Made by a program: the position numbers and the translations under genes. The notes below the pieces were generated by a model. It saw nothing but the letters and a program-made list of their open reading frames with translations, was not told the origin of the DNA and searched no databases. From positions 1 through 23,400 of the forward strand of contig JACQUI010000290.1 of assembly GCA_016210395.1 (NCBI GenBank): DNA of 23,400 nt, read 5' to 3'. Positions 10,833 to 18,791 of this stretch are shown in pieces (within the stretch, counting starts at the first letter, position 1; each line of letters begins with the position of its first letter). The stretch is from Chloroflexota bacterium. GTDB taxonomy: Bacteria > Chloroflexota > Dehalococcoidia > Lucifugimonadales > JACPCL1.

Positions 10833-12851
10833 ATGCCTGTCCTGACCAACCTCATCACTCGCTCTGTTGGCGTCATTGCCATCGCCCTGGGGATTATCGT
10901 CGTCATGAGCATCCTTCAGGAATTGGGCCTGTCTCTGCCATTGCGCGGCGGCTCCCCTTCCAGTTTTCCGCTGAAGGGTCAGGCAGTCTTCGCTGAAGGT
11001 ACGACCTTCAACGCTTCTCTCGTTCCCGCAGCGGACGGCACCTATGACGTGGGCGCCAACGGGGCCCCACTCCGCTGGAGAGATGGCTGGTTCAGCCGCA
11101 ACGTGACAGTCGGCTCCCAGTTGCTCCTCGGCCAGGCGATGACCGCCTACAATGTCGCTATAAATTCCTCTCCACAGCTCCTGAGTGTGACCCAGGCTAC
11201 AGAGGACGACCCCACGCCACTGGAGCGTATTCGCTATCGCTACGCTGCCAACGGCAATCCTGTCTATGAGATAAAGACCGCCACCGGAGGGGCCTGGGTA
11301 CCCATTTGGTGGCTCCAATTGACCAAAGAAAATAGTGGTCCCGCAACCGAGACGTTGCACTTCGGCCGCGAGCTCTTCTATAACGTCCCGCTGGCAGGCA
11401 ATGTGGCCTATTTCAATGAGTTCCGGTATGGCGGCACCTTCGACAACCCCGAGACTTCAACGGTAGGCGTCGGGTGGCAGGGGTACGTAAGGCTCAACAG
11501 GAAGGGGGCCTTTGTAGACGAGATGGTCCTTGGCGCCGAGAACAGTCACAACGTCGCTTTCCTGACGACGACAAAGAAGGCGTTTCCTCCCTATATCAAT
11601 AGCGCAGAGAGGCGTCTGGTAGTCGGAGGAATAGAAGACGCCAACAAACTGGCGCCTGTAACGTTCTACAACAGCAAGGTCAACTGGGATAGCAGCGCCT
11701 TTTTGGACGGCGGGACCATCAAGGTCATGACCGACACAAGACTGACGCTGCAAGCATCCGGTAAAGGCTCCTTTGAGTTGAGGCTGGGCAACGATAGCCT
11801 GGAAGGCTTCGAGTATCGCGTTGGCGACAACTCTCGCCTGACAATTGGGACACTCGCCGACGCCACCCCATATCTCAAGTCCCGTAACGGTACTAACCTC
11901 ATATTGCAAGCTGATGGTGGCAGCCTTGCACTGGGCGCAGACAAAGCTGTTAGGGCCGTCTTAACCGCTTCAACGCTTGACTTCCAGCAAGGCACGACGA
12001 TAACAACCCCCCCAGGCCAAAACCTCAAGTTACTTCCAGGCAGCAATCAACTCGTGCTCAATGTCTCTGGAGACAACAATACTGGCTTTGTCTATCGAGT
12101 CGGCAACAACGACCGGCTGTTCATTGGCACTGCTTCTGGCGGCAAGTCCGTCATTGGCACCCGAAATGGGACGTCTCTTTCCCTAGCCCCAGCCGGGACC
12201 CTCTATCTCGACCAAACCACAGTGGTCAATAGTGCTTCCGACGCAACCACCCATTTCCGTGTCGAGACGGATTCGTATCCGAACGCATTTCATGTGGATC
12301 CGTCCACCAACACCGTCTTCTTTGCCAAGACCCCTACTACAAACACTTCATTAGGGTTGGTCACGCTTTATGGGACGGGCGCCCTCTTGGGTGTGGGCCC
12401 TTCGGACGGGAGCGCCGCGCTCGTTGTTTCCCTGGATAAAGCAGCCAAAGAAGTGCAGTTCAGGAACTACAACTACTACGGCATTACTCTTGCCCCCAGC
12501 GCCACTGGTCGAATCAAACTGGATGGCAACGTGCAGATGGGCGCCGATGCCCGCACTATCGCTGACAACCTCGCAGTCACACCCGCAGCCCTCACCCTCA
12601 CGCCCGCGAAGTCCCTTGTGACCGTTGATTGTCAAGACGCCAACGGCTGCGCTATCACGATGTCCACCAGTGGCATCGCGGACGACCAAGTCGTCACCAT
12701 CGTCAACACGTCATCCAACACGGTGAGCTTCGCCGATGCCCCAGGCGTGAGCGAGCTTGCCGGCAACTTTTCTGCAGGTCGCAACGACTCCCTCAGCCTT
12801 CTGTTCGTGGCGGGCCGGGGCTGGGTAGAAACTGCCAGGTCCAACAACTAG
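10833..12851 (+). CDS. Membrane-anchored, phage-tail-fibre-like surface protein
   Basis: The 672-residue product begins with one hydrophobic segment (about residues 9-30: VGVIAIALGIIVVMSI), a signal-anchor. The rest is a long, polar, beta-rich ectodomain. DGTYDVGANGAPLRWRDGWF (about 69-88) resembles the repeated motif of phage tail-fibre and structural proteins, where TYD.G....RWRD precedes a strand. Two internal repeats start near residues 324 and 417: EGFEYRVGDNSRLTIGT ... RNGTNLIL, and TGFVYRVGNNDRLFIGT ... RNGTSLSL. The C-terminus (CQDANGCAITMSTSG to GWVETARSNN) looks like a small capping domain. GGGAG (10821-10825) precedes the ATG, and the promoter at 10718-10746 excludes the earlier ATG. 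No other phage gene is near. It may be a cell-surface adhesin or stalk of phage origin; function is unknown. Confidence 0.7.
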   Translation: MPVLTNLITRSVGVIAIALGIIVVMSILQELGLSLPLRGGSPSSFPLKGQAVFAEGTTFNASLVPAADGTYDVGANGAPLRWRDGWFSRNVTVGSQLLLGQAMTAYNVAINSSPQLLSVTQATEDDPTPLERIRYRYAANGNPVYEIKTATGGAWVPIWWLQLTKENSGPATETLHFGRELFYNVPLAGNVAYFNEFRYGGTFDNPETSTVGVGWQGYVRLNRKGAFVDEMVLGAENSHNVAFLTTTKKAFPPYINSAERRLVVGGIEDANKLAPVTFYNSKVNWDSSAFLDGGTIKVMTDTRLTLQASGKGSFELRLGNDSLEGFEYRVGDNSRLTIGTLADATPYLKSRNGTNLILQADGGSLALGADKAVRAVLTASTLDFQQGTTITTPPGQNLKLLPGSNQLVLNVSGDNNTGFVYRVGNNDRLFIGTASGGKSVIGTRNGTSLSLAPAGTLYLDQTTVVNSASDATTHFRVETDSYPNAFHVDPSTNTVFFAKTPTTNTSLGLVTLYGTGALLGVGPSDGSAALVVSLDKAAKEVQFRNYNYYGITLAPSATGRIKLDGNVQMGADARTIADNLAVTPAALTLTPAKSLVTVDCQDANGCAITMSTSGIADDQVVTIVNTSSNTVSFADAPGVSELAGNFSAGRNDSLSLLFVAGRGWVETARSNN

Positions 12852-13022
12852 GGCTCGCCTCAGTGTGATGCCGGACCCAGCGGCTGCCGCTCCCAAACCG
12901 CTCGTGCCTGGCTAACCCCTTTGTGGGCGACCGAGCGTCACCCGTCCCGCTCCTCATTCCGCTGTTCCCAGTGTCCCCTCTCTCGGGCGAGCTGCCTATG
13001 GCCCGCACCCGAAGACCAAGCG

Positions 13023-13051
13023 TTGCCATTGCGTAGTGCTTTGGCTACAAT
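13023..13051 (+). promoter_or_regulatory. Sigma-70 type promoter of the EF-G-like gene
   Basis: TTGCCA (13023-13028) and TACAAT (13046-13051) are separated by 17 bp, a near-consensus pair. The leader to the ATG at 13087 would be about 29 nt. The gap 12852-13086 otherwise contains only a weak hairpin, AGCGGC-TG-CCGCT, near 12880. Confidence 0.75.
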
Positions 13052-13086
13052 GGGGCCAACTTGGCCGCCACAGAAGGGAGCAGCGT

Positions 13087-15132
13087 ATGGCAACCTATGA
13101 CACGAAGCATCTTCGCAACGTCGCCTTGCTTTCCCACTCAGGCACCGGCAAGACAACGATTGGAGAAGCAATGCTTTTTGCCTGCGGCGCAATAGGCCGC
13201 ATGGGGAAGGTAGAGGACGGCAACACGGTCTCCGATTACGAGCCGGAAGAGGCGAAGCGGCGCTCCAGCATGCAGATGTCGGTGCTGCCGTGCAAGTGGC
13301 GCGACCACAAGCTAAACGTGCTGGACACGCCGGGGTACTGGGACTTCGTAGGCGAAGAGGTGTCGGCGGTGCGCGCTGCGGATGCGGCGGTGCTGGTAGT
13401 GGCCGCCCAGGCAGGCGTGGAAGTCGGCACAGAGGACGCCTGGCAACGGTGCCAGGAGCGCGGCCTGGTGCGCATGGTGTTCATCAACAAAATGGATAGG
13501 GAAAACGCTGACTTTGGCCGGTCGCTGGACAGCGTCCAGAAGGCCTTCGGCAAGCAATGCGTCGCCATTCAGGCGCCGATTGGGGCGCAGCAGAGCTTCA
13601 AAGGCATCGTGTCATTGCTGAGCCCCCCCGCCGATGCGCCTGAAGCTATCCTCGGCGAAGTGCAGCGACTGCGGGAGCGTATGATCGAAGCGGTGGCTGA
13701 GTCGGACGATGAACTGGCGACGAAATACCTGGAGGGGCAAGAGATCACCCAGGAGGAGTTACTCGCCGGCCTGAAGAAAGGCGTCATGGCGGGCCAGTTG
13801 ACGCCGGTCATGGTTGGTTCGGCGGTGGCGGGTCAGGGGATCAAAGAACTGCTGGACGCGATGGTTGACTTGCTGCCTTCGCCGGCGGACGTACAGCCTG
13901 CCGAGGCGACGAAGCCTGGTGGGAACGAGAAGGTGAGGCTTGCGGCCGACCCGAACGGCCCGCTGGTAGCGCAGGTATTCAAGACCTCCGCCGACCCCTT
14001 CGTGGGCAAGCTCTCGTATTTCCGAGTTTACAGCGGCACGTTCAAGGCGGACTCACAGGTGTGGAACGCAACGAAGGCGCAGGCCGAGCGCGTAGCGCAA
14101 GTGTTCGTACCCATGGGCAAGACGCAGGAGAGTGTGCCGAGCCTTGCGCCCGGCGACATAGGCGCGGTGTCGAAGCTGATGATAACCAGCACCAGCGATA
14201 CCCTGTGCCTGCGCGAGAACCCGCTGCTCCTCTCGCCAATCACCTTCCCTGAGCCCGTGTACACCGCTGCCATTGCGCCCAAGGGGAAGGCGGACGTGGA
14301 CAAGATGACCACCTCCTTGGCCCGCCTGACGGAGGAGGACCCGACACTTCACATGACGCGGGAGCCAATGACCGCGGAAACGCTGCTTGCCGGCATGGGT
14401 GAGACTCATACGGACGTTGCTGTGGAGAAAGCGCGGCGGAAGTTCGGCGTGGAGCTACTGACCGGCCTGCCCAAGATCCCATACCAGGAGACCATCTCCG
14501 CCCCCGCGAAAGTGGAGTACAAGCACAAGAAGCAGTCGGGCGGGCACGGGCAGTACGGCCACGTGTTTCTGGAGCTGGCACCTATGCCGCGCGGCGGGGG
14601 GTTTGAGTTTGCGGAGAAGGTGGTGGGCGGGAACGTGCCCAAGGAGTACATACCCGCCGTGCAGAAAGGCGTCGAAAGGACGCTGCCTGAAGGCGCGGTA
14701 GCCGGCTTTCCACTGGTTGATCTAAAGGTGGTGCTGTACGACGGCAGCTCGCACCCGGTGGACTCCTCGGGCATGAGCTTCGAAATAGCCGGGGCGGCCG
14801 CCCTGAAGAAGGGCGTCATGGAGGCGCGGCCTGTGATCCTGGAGCCGGTGATGCGCCTTGAGGTGACGGTGCCCGATGCCTTTGCCGGCCATGTGGTGGG
14901 CGACTTGAACACCAAGCGCGCCCGCATACTGGGGATGACGCCCCAGAGCGGGACGACGGTGGTAGAGGCAGAGGTGCCGCAGGCTGAAATGCGGCGGTAC
15001 GTTACGGAACTGCGTTCAGCCACGGGCGGGCGAGGCAGATTCAAGATGCAGTTCGCGCACTACGCAGAGGTGCCGCAGCACATTGCCCAGCGCATTGTGG
15101 ACGACGCCAAGCGAGAGAAAGTGGGGGCATAG
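13087..15132 (+). CDS. Elongation factor G-like GTPase (EF-G paralogue)
   Basis: This is a translational GTPase of the EF-G-like class that occurs beside true EF-G. The 681-residue product has G1 SHSGTGKTT (K22), the switch I region SDYEPEEAKRRSSMQ, G3 DTPGYWDF (D80) and G4 NKMD (134-137). These are followed by domain II (GPLVAQVFKTSADPFVGKLSYFRVYSGTF) and domains III-V (HTDVAVEKARRKFGVEL, HKKQSGGHGQYGHVFLELAPM, LEVTVPDAFAGHVVGDLNTKRARI). The G1 sequence starts SHSG, not the AHIDAGKT form of true EF-G, and ERGITI of switch I is KRRSSM here. Both mark it as a paralogue. AGGGAG precedes the ATG by six bases. Ribosome recycling or rescue roles are known for some paralogues; this one's role is undetermined. 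The YHS gene follows in the same direction. Confidence 0.93.
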   Translation: MATYDTKHLRNVALLSHSGTGKTTIGEAMLFACGAIGRMGKVEDGNTVSDYEPEEAKRRSSMQMSVLPCKWRDHKLNVLDTPGYWDFVGEEVSAVRAADAAVLVVAAQAGVEVGTEDAWQRCQERGLVRMVFINKMDRENADFGRSLDSVQKAFGKQCVAIQAPIGAQQSFKGIVSLLSPPADAPEAILGEVQRLRERMIEAVAESDDELATKYLEGQEITQEELLAGLKKGVMAGQLTPVMVGSAVAGQGIKELLDAMVDLLPSPADVQPAEATKPGGNEKVRLAADPNGPLVAQVFKTSADPFVGKLSYFRVYSGTFKADSQVWNATKAQAERVAQVFVPMGKTQESVPSLAPGDIGAVSKLMITSTSDTLCLRENPLLLSPITFPEPVYTAAIAPKGKADVDKMTTSLARLTEEDPTLHMTREPMTAETLLAGMGETHTDVAVEKARRKFGVELLTGLPKIPYQETISAPAKVEYKHKKQSGGHGQYGHVFLELAPMPRGGGFEFAEKVVGGNVPKEYIPAVQKGVERTLPEGAVAGFPLVDLKVVLYDGSSHPVDSSGMSFEIAGAAALKKGVMEARPVILEPVMRLEVTVPDAFAGHVVGDLNTKRARILGMTPQSGTTVVEAEVPQAEMRRYVTELRSATGGRGRFKMQFAHYAEVPQHIAQRIVDDAKREKVGA

Positions 15133-15168
15133 CGCGCGCCAAAACGCCCGCAAAAGGGAGGCGTCGCC

Positions 15169-15417
15169 GTGGTATTGGAGCAGATCATCGGAAGCATATT
15201 GGAGGCAAGCATGGTCGGACGTTTCGTAAGCTTTCTGAAGAAGTCTGAGGCTGCGGAGGACCCGGTGTGCCACATGCAGGTGGACACCAAGAAGGCGGGC
15301 GGGGGGACGTTTGAGCACCAGGGCAAGACCTACTACTTCTGCGGCCCTGGTTGCCGGGTTGCGTTCGCTAAGGACCCTGAGGGGTATCTGTCCGGCAAGA
15401 AGGGAATGAAGATGTAG
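15169..15417 (+). CDS. YHS-domain protein
   Basis: YHS domains are small metal-binding modules found in copper-transport ATPases and as stand-alone proteins. This 82-residue protein has an amphipathic N-terminal stretch (about 1-28) and then the domain: DPVCHM (C34), FEHQGKTYYFCGPGC (C58, C62), VAFAKDPEGYL. Cysteines and aromatic residues match the family. The start is GTG at 15169, with AGGGAGG (15156-15162) six bases upstream. It begins 36 bp after the EF-G-like gene and is probably co-transcribed with it; why a ribosomal GTPase and a metal-binding protein would share an operon is unclear. A long hairpin follows the stop by about 50 bp. Confidence 0.88.
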   Translation: MVLEQIIGSILEASMVGRFVSFLKKSEAAEDPVCHMQVDTKKAGGGTFEHQGKTYYFCGPGCRVAFAKDPEGYLSGKKGMKM

Positions 15418-15469
15418 CAGCCCTCCGAGGCGGCTGGACGGTCGGACTACGATTCACGAGCCATTGAAG

Positions 15470-15520
15470 AAGGCGCATGTCTTCTCCAGCTCCACTGGAG
15501 TAGACATGCGCCTTTCAGTT
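15470..15520 (+). terminator. Long inverted repeat between the YHS and NHL genes, probable terminator
   Basis: AAGGCGCATGTCT (15470-15482) pairs with AGACATGCGCCTT (15502-15514). After one T-T mismatch, CTCCAG (15484-15489) pairs with CTGGAG (15495-15500) around loop CTCCA. This gives 19 pairs in a 45-nt hairpin, followed by TCAGTTGTC, which is only weakly T-rich. It fits a terminator of the EF-G-like/YHS unit but is unusually long and lacks a clean T-tract, so it could have a different role. Confidence 0.65.
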
Positions 15521-15567
15521 GTCCCTAAAAGGTGCTTGCCGCGCCCTACAAGGGAAGCCATTGCTTG

Positions 15568-15576
15568 TGGTATGAT
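15568..15576 (+). promoter_or_regulatory. Extended -10 promoter of the NHL-repeat gene
   Basis: TGGTATGAT gives TGG plus TATGAT (15571-15576), as before rplI; the shared string is TGTGGTATGAT. No -35 hexamer is evident. The leader to the ATG at 15607 would be roughly 24 nt, with GAGGGGG as ribosome site. Confidence 0.5.
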
Positions 15577-15606
15577 TCGCGCCGAATGCACACGAGGGGG
15601 TAAGAC

Positions 15607-16533
15607 ATGGCGAAAATCGTCGGCAGCGGTCAGTTCACGTATGAGATGAACGAGGACTGGGCCAAGATCCCGGCTGGTTGGGAAATGCCCGTGGCTTCCG
15701 TGGCAGTAGACTCGCAGGATAGGGTCTTCGCGTTCAACCGCACGCAAGACCATCCGGTGTGCGTCTTTGACAGGGATGGCAATTTCCTCTACTCATGGAC
15801 CGGCGGACAGAACATCTTCAAGTTCCACCACACCGTCTACATAGACCCTCGCGACAACGTGTGGCTGGTGGAGCGGGACTACTGCACGCTGATGAAGTTC
15901 AGCCCAAAAGGCAAGCTCCTCATGACCATTGGGGAAAAGCTCCGGCGTTCCGACACAGGCATCCCTGACGATGATTTCCGCTCTGATTCGTACCTCCGCC
16001 TCAAGCGGTCGGCAGGGCCATTCAACCTTCCTACAAGCATCGTGGAAGCGCCAAACGGCGATCTTTTCGTTTCGGATGGCTATGCAAACGCGCGCGTGCA
16101 CAAGTTCACAGGCTTCGGCATGCACGTCATGTCCTGGGGCGACCCAGGGTCTGCGCCGGGGCAGTTCAATCTGCCCCACGGCGTCTGGATTGATGGCAAG
16201 GGTCGCCTGCTCGTGGCAGACCGGGAAAACAATCGTATCCAGATCTTCTCGCAACAGGGAGAGTACATCACTGAGTGGAAGCCGGGGCTTGTCGGCCCTG
16301 CCAACCTGTGCATGGACGCGCAGGGAATCACATACGTCGCTGAACACAACGGGGGCTACGTCAGCATCCTTAGCCCCGATGGGGAGATGCTGGCCCGGTG
16401 GGGCACCGAAAGGTATCGCTCAATGCACGGTATCTGGGTGGACTCCCACGGGGACATCTACGTGGCGCAGCCAGGGGACGTTGGAGGAGGGGTCGGCCAG
16501 CGGAAGGTAGTCAAGTACCTAAAGCGTGGGTAG
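15607..16533 (+). CDS. NHL-repeat beta-propeller protein (peptidyl-amidating-lyase-like)
   Basis: The 308-residue product is built from NHL repeats, about 45 residues each, that fold as a beta-propeller. Clear blades include VASVAVDSQDRVFAFNRTQ, HHTVYIDPRDNVWLVERD, LPTSIVEAPNGDLFVSDGY, LPHGVWIDGKGRLLVADREN, PANLCMDAQGITYVAEHN and MHGIWVDSHGDIYVAQPG. This arrangement resembles the lyase half of peptidylglycine alpha-amidating enzymes, widespread in bacteria as unassigned propellers. No signal peptide is seen, so it may be cytoplasmic. Its 3' end overlaps the converging DinB-like gene by 15 bp. Function cannot be assigned beyond the fold. Confidence 0.85.
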   Translation: MAKIVGSGQFTYEMNEDWAKIPAGWEMPVASVAVDSQDRVFAFNRTQDHPVCVFDRDGNFLYSWTGGQNIFKFHHTVYIDPRDNVWLVERDYCTLMKFSPKGKLLMTIGEKLRRSDTGIPDDDFRSDSYLRLKRSAGPFNLPTSIVEAPNGDLFVSDGYANARVHKFTGFGMHVMSWGDPGSAPGQFNLPHGVWIDGKGRLLVADRENNRIQIFSQQGEYITEWKPGLVGPANLCMDAQGITYVAEHNGGYVSILSPDGEMLARWGTERYRSMHGIWVDSHGDIYVAQPGDVGGGVGQRKVVKYLKRG

Positions 16534-17058
16534 GAGATGAGGGTCATGTCTCACGTGGGGCAAGTGCTCTTCAAGATGGCGCGCGTGGGACATGAAGAGC
16601 TCGCGGATGGTCATTTGTTTCCCAAAGATGTAGGTGGATTTCCACCACTCGTCTTCGGGGGTTTCCTCCAGCAGGGCCAGAAGGGCCCCGTGCGCCTCAT
16701 CATACGCGGCGCGCGTGGAGGCAGGCGTGAGGTTTCTGGCAATCCAGCGAGCGCTCAGCACGTTGATACGATCGGCGAGACCTGTTTTGACAAGCCAGGG
16801 AGGGAACCCGGCCGTGCGTTTCCCTTTTTGGGCGAAGCGCACGCCCCGGGGGATGACAGCACTGACATAAGAGAGGATGTGGGCCGCAAGCTGGCCGTTC
16901 GTCCACTCCAGGATGACACTCCGGCGTCGCCAGTCCTCCAACGTCATGCTTGCGAGAAGGCCGTGAAAGGCGATTCGGGTGGCTTCCATCTCCGCCCGGA
17001 CCGCCTGGCGACTAGGGGGCTGCTCCTCAAGGCTAGGGATGCCGAGGCCTGCCTTCAT
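16519..17058 (-). CDS. DinB-like helix-bundle protein
   Basis: DinB-superfamily proteins are four-helix bundles that bind a metal through three histidines. Many are thiol-dependent transferases, such as mycothiol-dependent isomerases. The 179-residue product fits: a first helix (RAEMEATRIAFHGLLASMTLEDW), then WTNGQLAAHILSYVSAVI with a candidate metal histidine. Later, MTIRELFMSHARHLEEHLPHV supplies two or three more histidines with spacing typical of the family. Length is normal. The ATG at 17058 has a GAGG-containing site upstream on the minus strand. It converges with the NHL gene and overlaps it by 15 bp. The cofactor and substrate are not evident. Confidence 0.75.
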   Translation of the reverse strand: MKAGLGIPSLEEQPPSRQAVRAEMEATRIAFHGLLASMTLEDWRRRSVILEWTNGQLAAHILSYVSAVIPRGVRFAQKGKRTAGFPPWLVKTGLADRINVLSARWIARNLTPASTRAAYDEAHGALLALLEETPEDEWWKSTYIFGKQMTIRELFMSHARHLEEHLPHVRHDPHLLPTL

Positions 17059-17158
17059 GTCGTTGCCTCAACGAACTCTTGGCATGCGTGGCTCAACCGA
17101 GGACAGAGATAGGATAGCGCATCGGGCGGGAGGATGCCATAGGCGGTCGGCTTTCCAG

Positions 17159-17311
17159 CAGGGCCTTTCGGCTCTCCGGGAAGGGACTATCTCCTCTCCC
17201 TTGAGGGGAGAGGATTAAGGTGAGGGTGAAGCGTACCGCTCAGAAACGCGAAGCTATTTTGTTGATGACCTTCAGGGGGCATCCATCCACCCGAAACGCC
17301 GAAAGACCCTG
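17159..17311. mobile_element. TIR-bounded element D, related to the MITE family by its ends
   Basis: CAGGGCCTTTCGGC (17159-17172) and GCCGAAAGACCCTG (17298-17311) match each other at 13 of 14 positions and match the termini of the 2896-3092 element closely. Flanks GGCTTTCCAG (17149-17158) and GGTTCTCCAC (17312-17321) agree at 7 of 10, consistent with a decayed 10-bp duplication. The interior lacks the TGTCATTCTAG core; it holds the repeat CCTCTCCCTTGAGGGGAGAGG...GGTGAGGGTGA (17193-17229). It could be a different family member or a hybrid. It sits in the 275-bp gap 17059-17333. Confidence 0.65.
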
Positions 17312-17333
17312 GGTTCTCCACGGTTCAGGGTCT

Positions 17334-18149
17334 CTACCCATTCGCCGATTGGCGCTCAACCTGTGCTGAGAGCACGGGCGCAGCCGATGGCCACTCGCTC
17401 CCGCCGGCAGGCTCCATAGTGATGCCAACGGCAGAGTACTGTGTGAGAGGCTCGGGGAATCTCAGGTTGAGCATCCCATACCCTGTTTCATCCACGGTGA
17501 AGACGCCGCTGCTGACCCGCTGGCCGTCGCGTATGAGCCACACCTGATAAGCGGTGGCCTCGCGCCGCTCCAGTCCTTGCGAGACCAGGACGCCCCACGT
17601 GTGGTCTCTGCTGACCATCATCATGCCCCGCGCCCGGGAACCGTCGGCTCCGTTGCGGAGCATCACCGTCTCCATTCCAGGGATGGCGATGGTGTAGGTG
17701 AGGTCGCGCTGCTGTTGGACGACGTCCATCATCTGCTTGTTCTCTTCTCTTAGAAGGTGGACCTCTCCACGCAGATCGGCGACGGTGACAAGAAGCGCTG
17801 TGGCGACGGCCAGGCTGAATACGGCGGCGGCCGAGGCCGCCCAGAGGGGAGCGCTGAAGCCACGGAAGGGACTGAATCTGCTGCGATAGGCCGCGCCAGA
17901 TGGGCCGCGTGCAACAGCCGCCTGAGGGGTTTCGGCGATCCGCTGAAGGGTGCGGGCCTTGAGCGACGGCGGCGGTTCAACCGGCTCGACGGCGAAGGCC
18001 AGGGCCGCCGCCGATTCAAGGTCGTCGCGCGCGCTGGAGGCGCACGCCGGGCAGGCGTCCAGGTGCGCTTCAACCTCCTCCCTGTCATGAGGGTCTAAAG
18101 CGCCCAGGGCGTAGGATGGCACGAGGTCTCGGACCTGGGTACAGTTCAC
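17334..18149 (-). CDS. Anti-sigma factor with zinc-finger and RskA-like C-terminal domain
   Basis: This protein should hold the adjacent ECF sigma factor inactive at the membrane. The 271-residue product begins with a zinc-binding anti-sigma domain: C3, then H29-x3-C33-x2-C36 (AHLDACPACA). One membrane segment follows (about residues 102-123), then a coiled stretch (LRGEVHLLREENKQMMDVVQ). The extracytoplasmic RskA-like domain (ETVMLRNGADGSRARGMMMV, YQVWLIRDGQRVSSGVF) completes it. The start is GTG at 18149; its GTGA overlaps the sigma stop, showing translational coupling. Release would come by regulated proteolysis or by a redox or ligand signal; which is not visible. No target gene is obvious in the window. 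Confidence 0.9.
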   Translation of the reverse strand: MNCTQVRDLVPSYALGALDPHDREEVEAHLDACPACASSARDDLESAAALAFAVEPVEPPPSLKARTLQRIAETPQAAVARGPSGAAYRSRFSPFRGFSAPLWAASAAAVFSLAVATALLVTVADLRGEVHLLREENKQMMDVVQQQRDLTYTIAIPGMETVMLRNGADGSRARGMMMVSRDHTWGVLVSQGLERREATAYQVWLIRDGQRVSSGVFTVDETGYGMLNLRFPEPLTQYSAVGITMEPAGGSEWPSAAPVLSAQVERQSANG

Positions 18150-18721
18150 GATGGCTCCTGAAACGCCGCAAGGGCGGCCCGAAGTTTTTGCAACGCAAGG
18201 CGCATGCGGGTCTTGACAGTCCCTAGGGGCTGCTGAAGACGGGCGGCGATTTCCGACTGGCTCAGCCCCTGGTAGTAGGCAAGTTGGACCACACTGCGTT
18301 GTTCAGGCGGCAAGACATCCAGGGCTTTGCGGACAACTTCAGCTTCTTGAGCTTTTTGCGCTCCCTCAAGAGGGCCGTTGGAGTTCGTGTTGGGGAACAG
18401 AAGGGCATCCAGCCCGGCCTGTTCCAGCGCGGCGCGCTGGCGCCCTGAGCGGCGCATCTCATCAATGGCCTTGTGGTGGGTCATGGTCATAAGCCAGGTA
18501 GAGAAGCTGCCCTTTGCAGCGTCGTAGGTCTTGGCTTTCAGCCAGACGTTGAGGAAAACCTCCTGTGTAACCTCCTCTGCTCTGCCCTGGTCGCGTAGCA
18601 GGTGAAGGGCAAGCCCGTAAACAGCTCTTCCCCGGCGGTCATAGATCTCACACAGGGCGTCTCTATCCCCCCGCTGCACCAGGGCGATAAGCTGCTCCTC
18701 TGACTGTTCGACATAGGTCAC
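18146..18721 (-). CDS. ECF-family RNA polymerase sigma factor
   Basis: The 191-residue product has region 2 (EIYDRRGRAVYGLALHLL, EEVTQEVFLNVWLKA, FSTWLMTMTHHKAIDEMRR, about 25-90) and region 4 (LPPEQRSVVQLAYYQGLSQ, SEIAARLQQPLGTVKTRMRL, about 135-185). The variable linker between (LLFPNTNSNGPLEGA) lacks region 3, as expected for ECF sigma factors. The membership resembles the SigK/RskA type because of its partner. The start is GTG at 18721 with GAGGG five bases upstream. The anti-sigma gene overlaps it by four bases. The SirB1-type gene lies 70 bp upstream on the same strand. A self-regulated ECF promoter is expected but I cannot recognise its motif. Confidence 0.93.
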   Translation of the reverse strand: MTYVEQSEEQLIALVQRGDRDALCEIYDRRGRAVYGLALHLLRDQGRAEEVTQEVFLNVWLKAKTYDAAKGSFSTWLMTMTHHKAIDEMRRSGRQRAALEQAGLDALLFPNTNSNGPLEGAQKAQEAEVVRKALDVLPPEQRSVVQLAYYQGLSQSEIAARLQQPLGTVKTRMRLALQKLRAALAAFQEPS

Positions 18722-18791
18722 GGAAGCCCTCGCTGGGGCCCGAAAGGCCTAGTCAGTATGTGATACGCTCGCATGCGGCAGATGGATTGGG

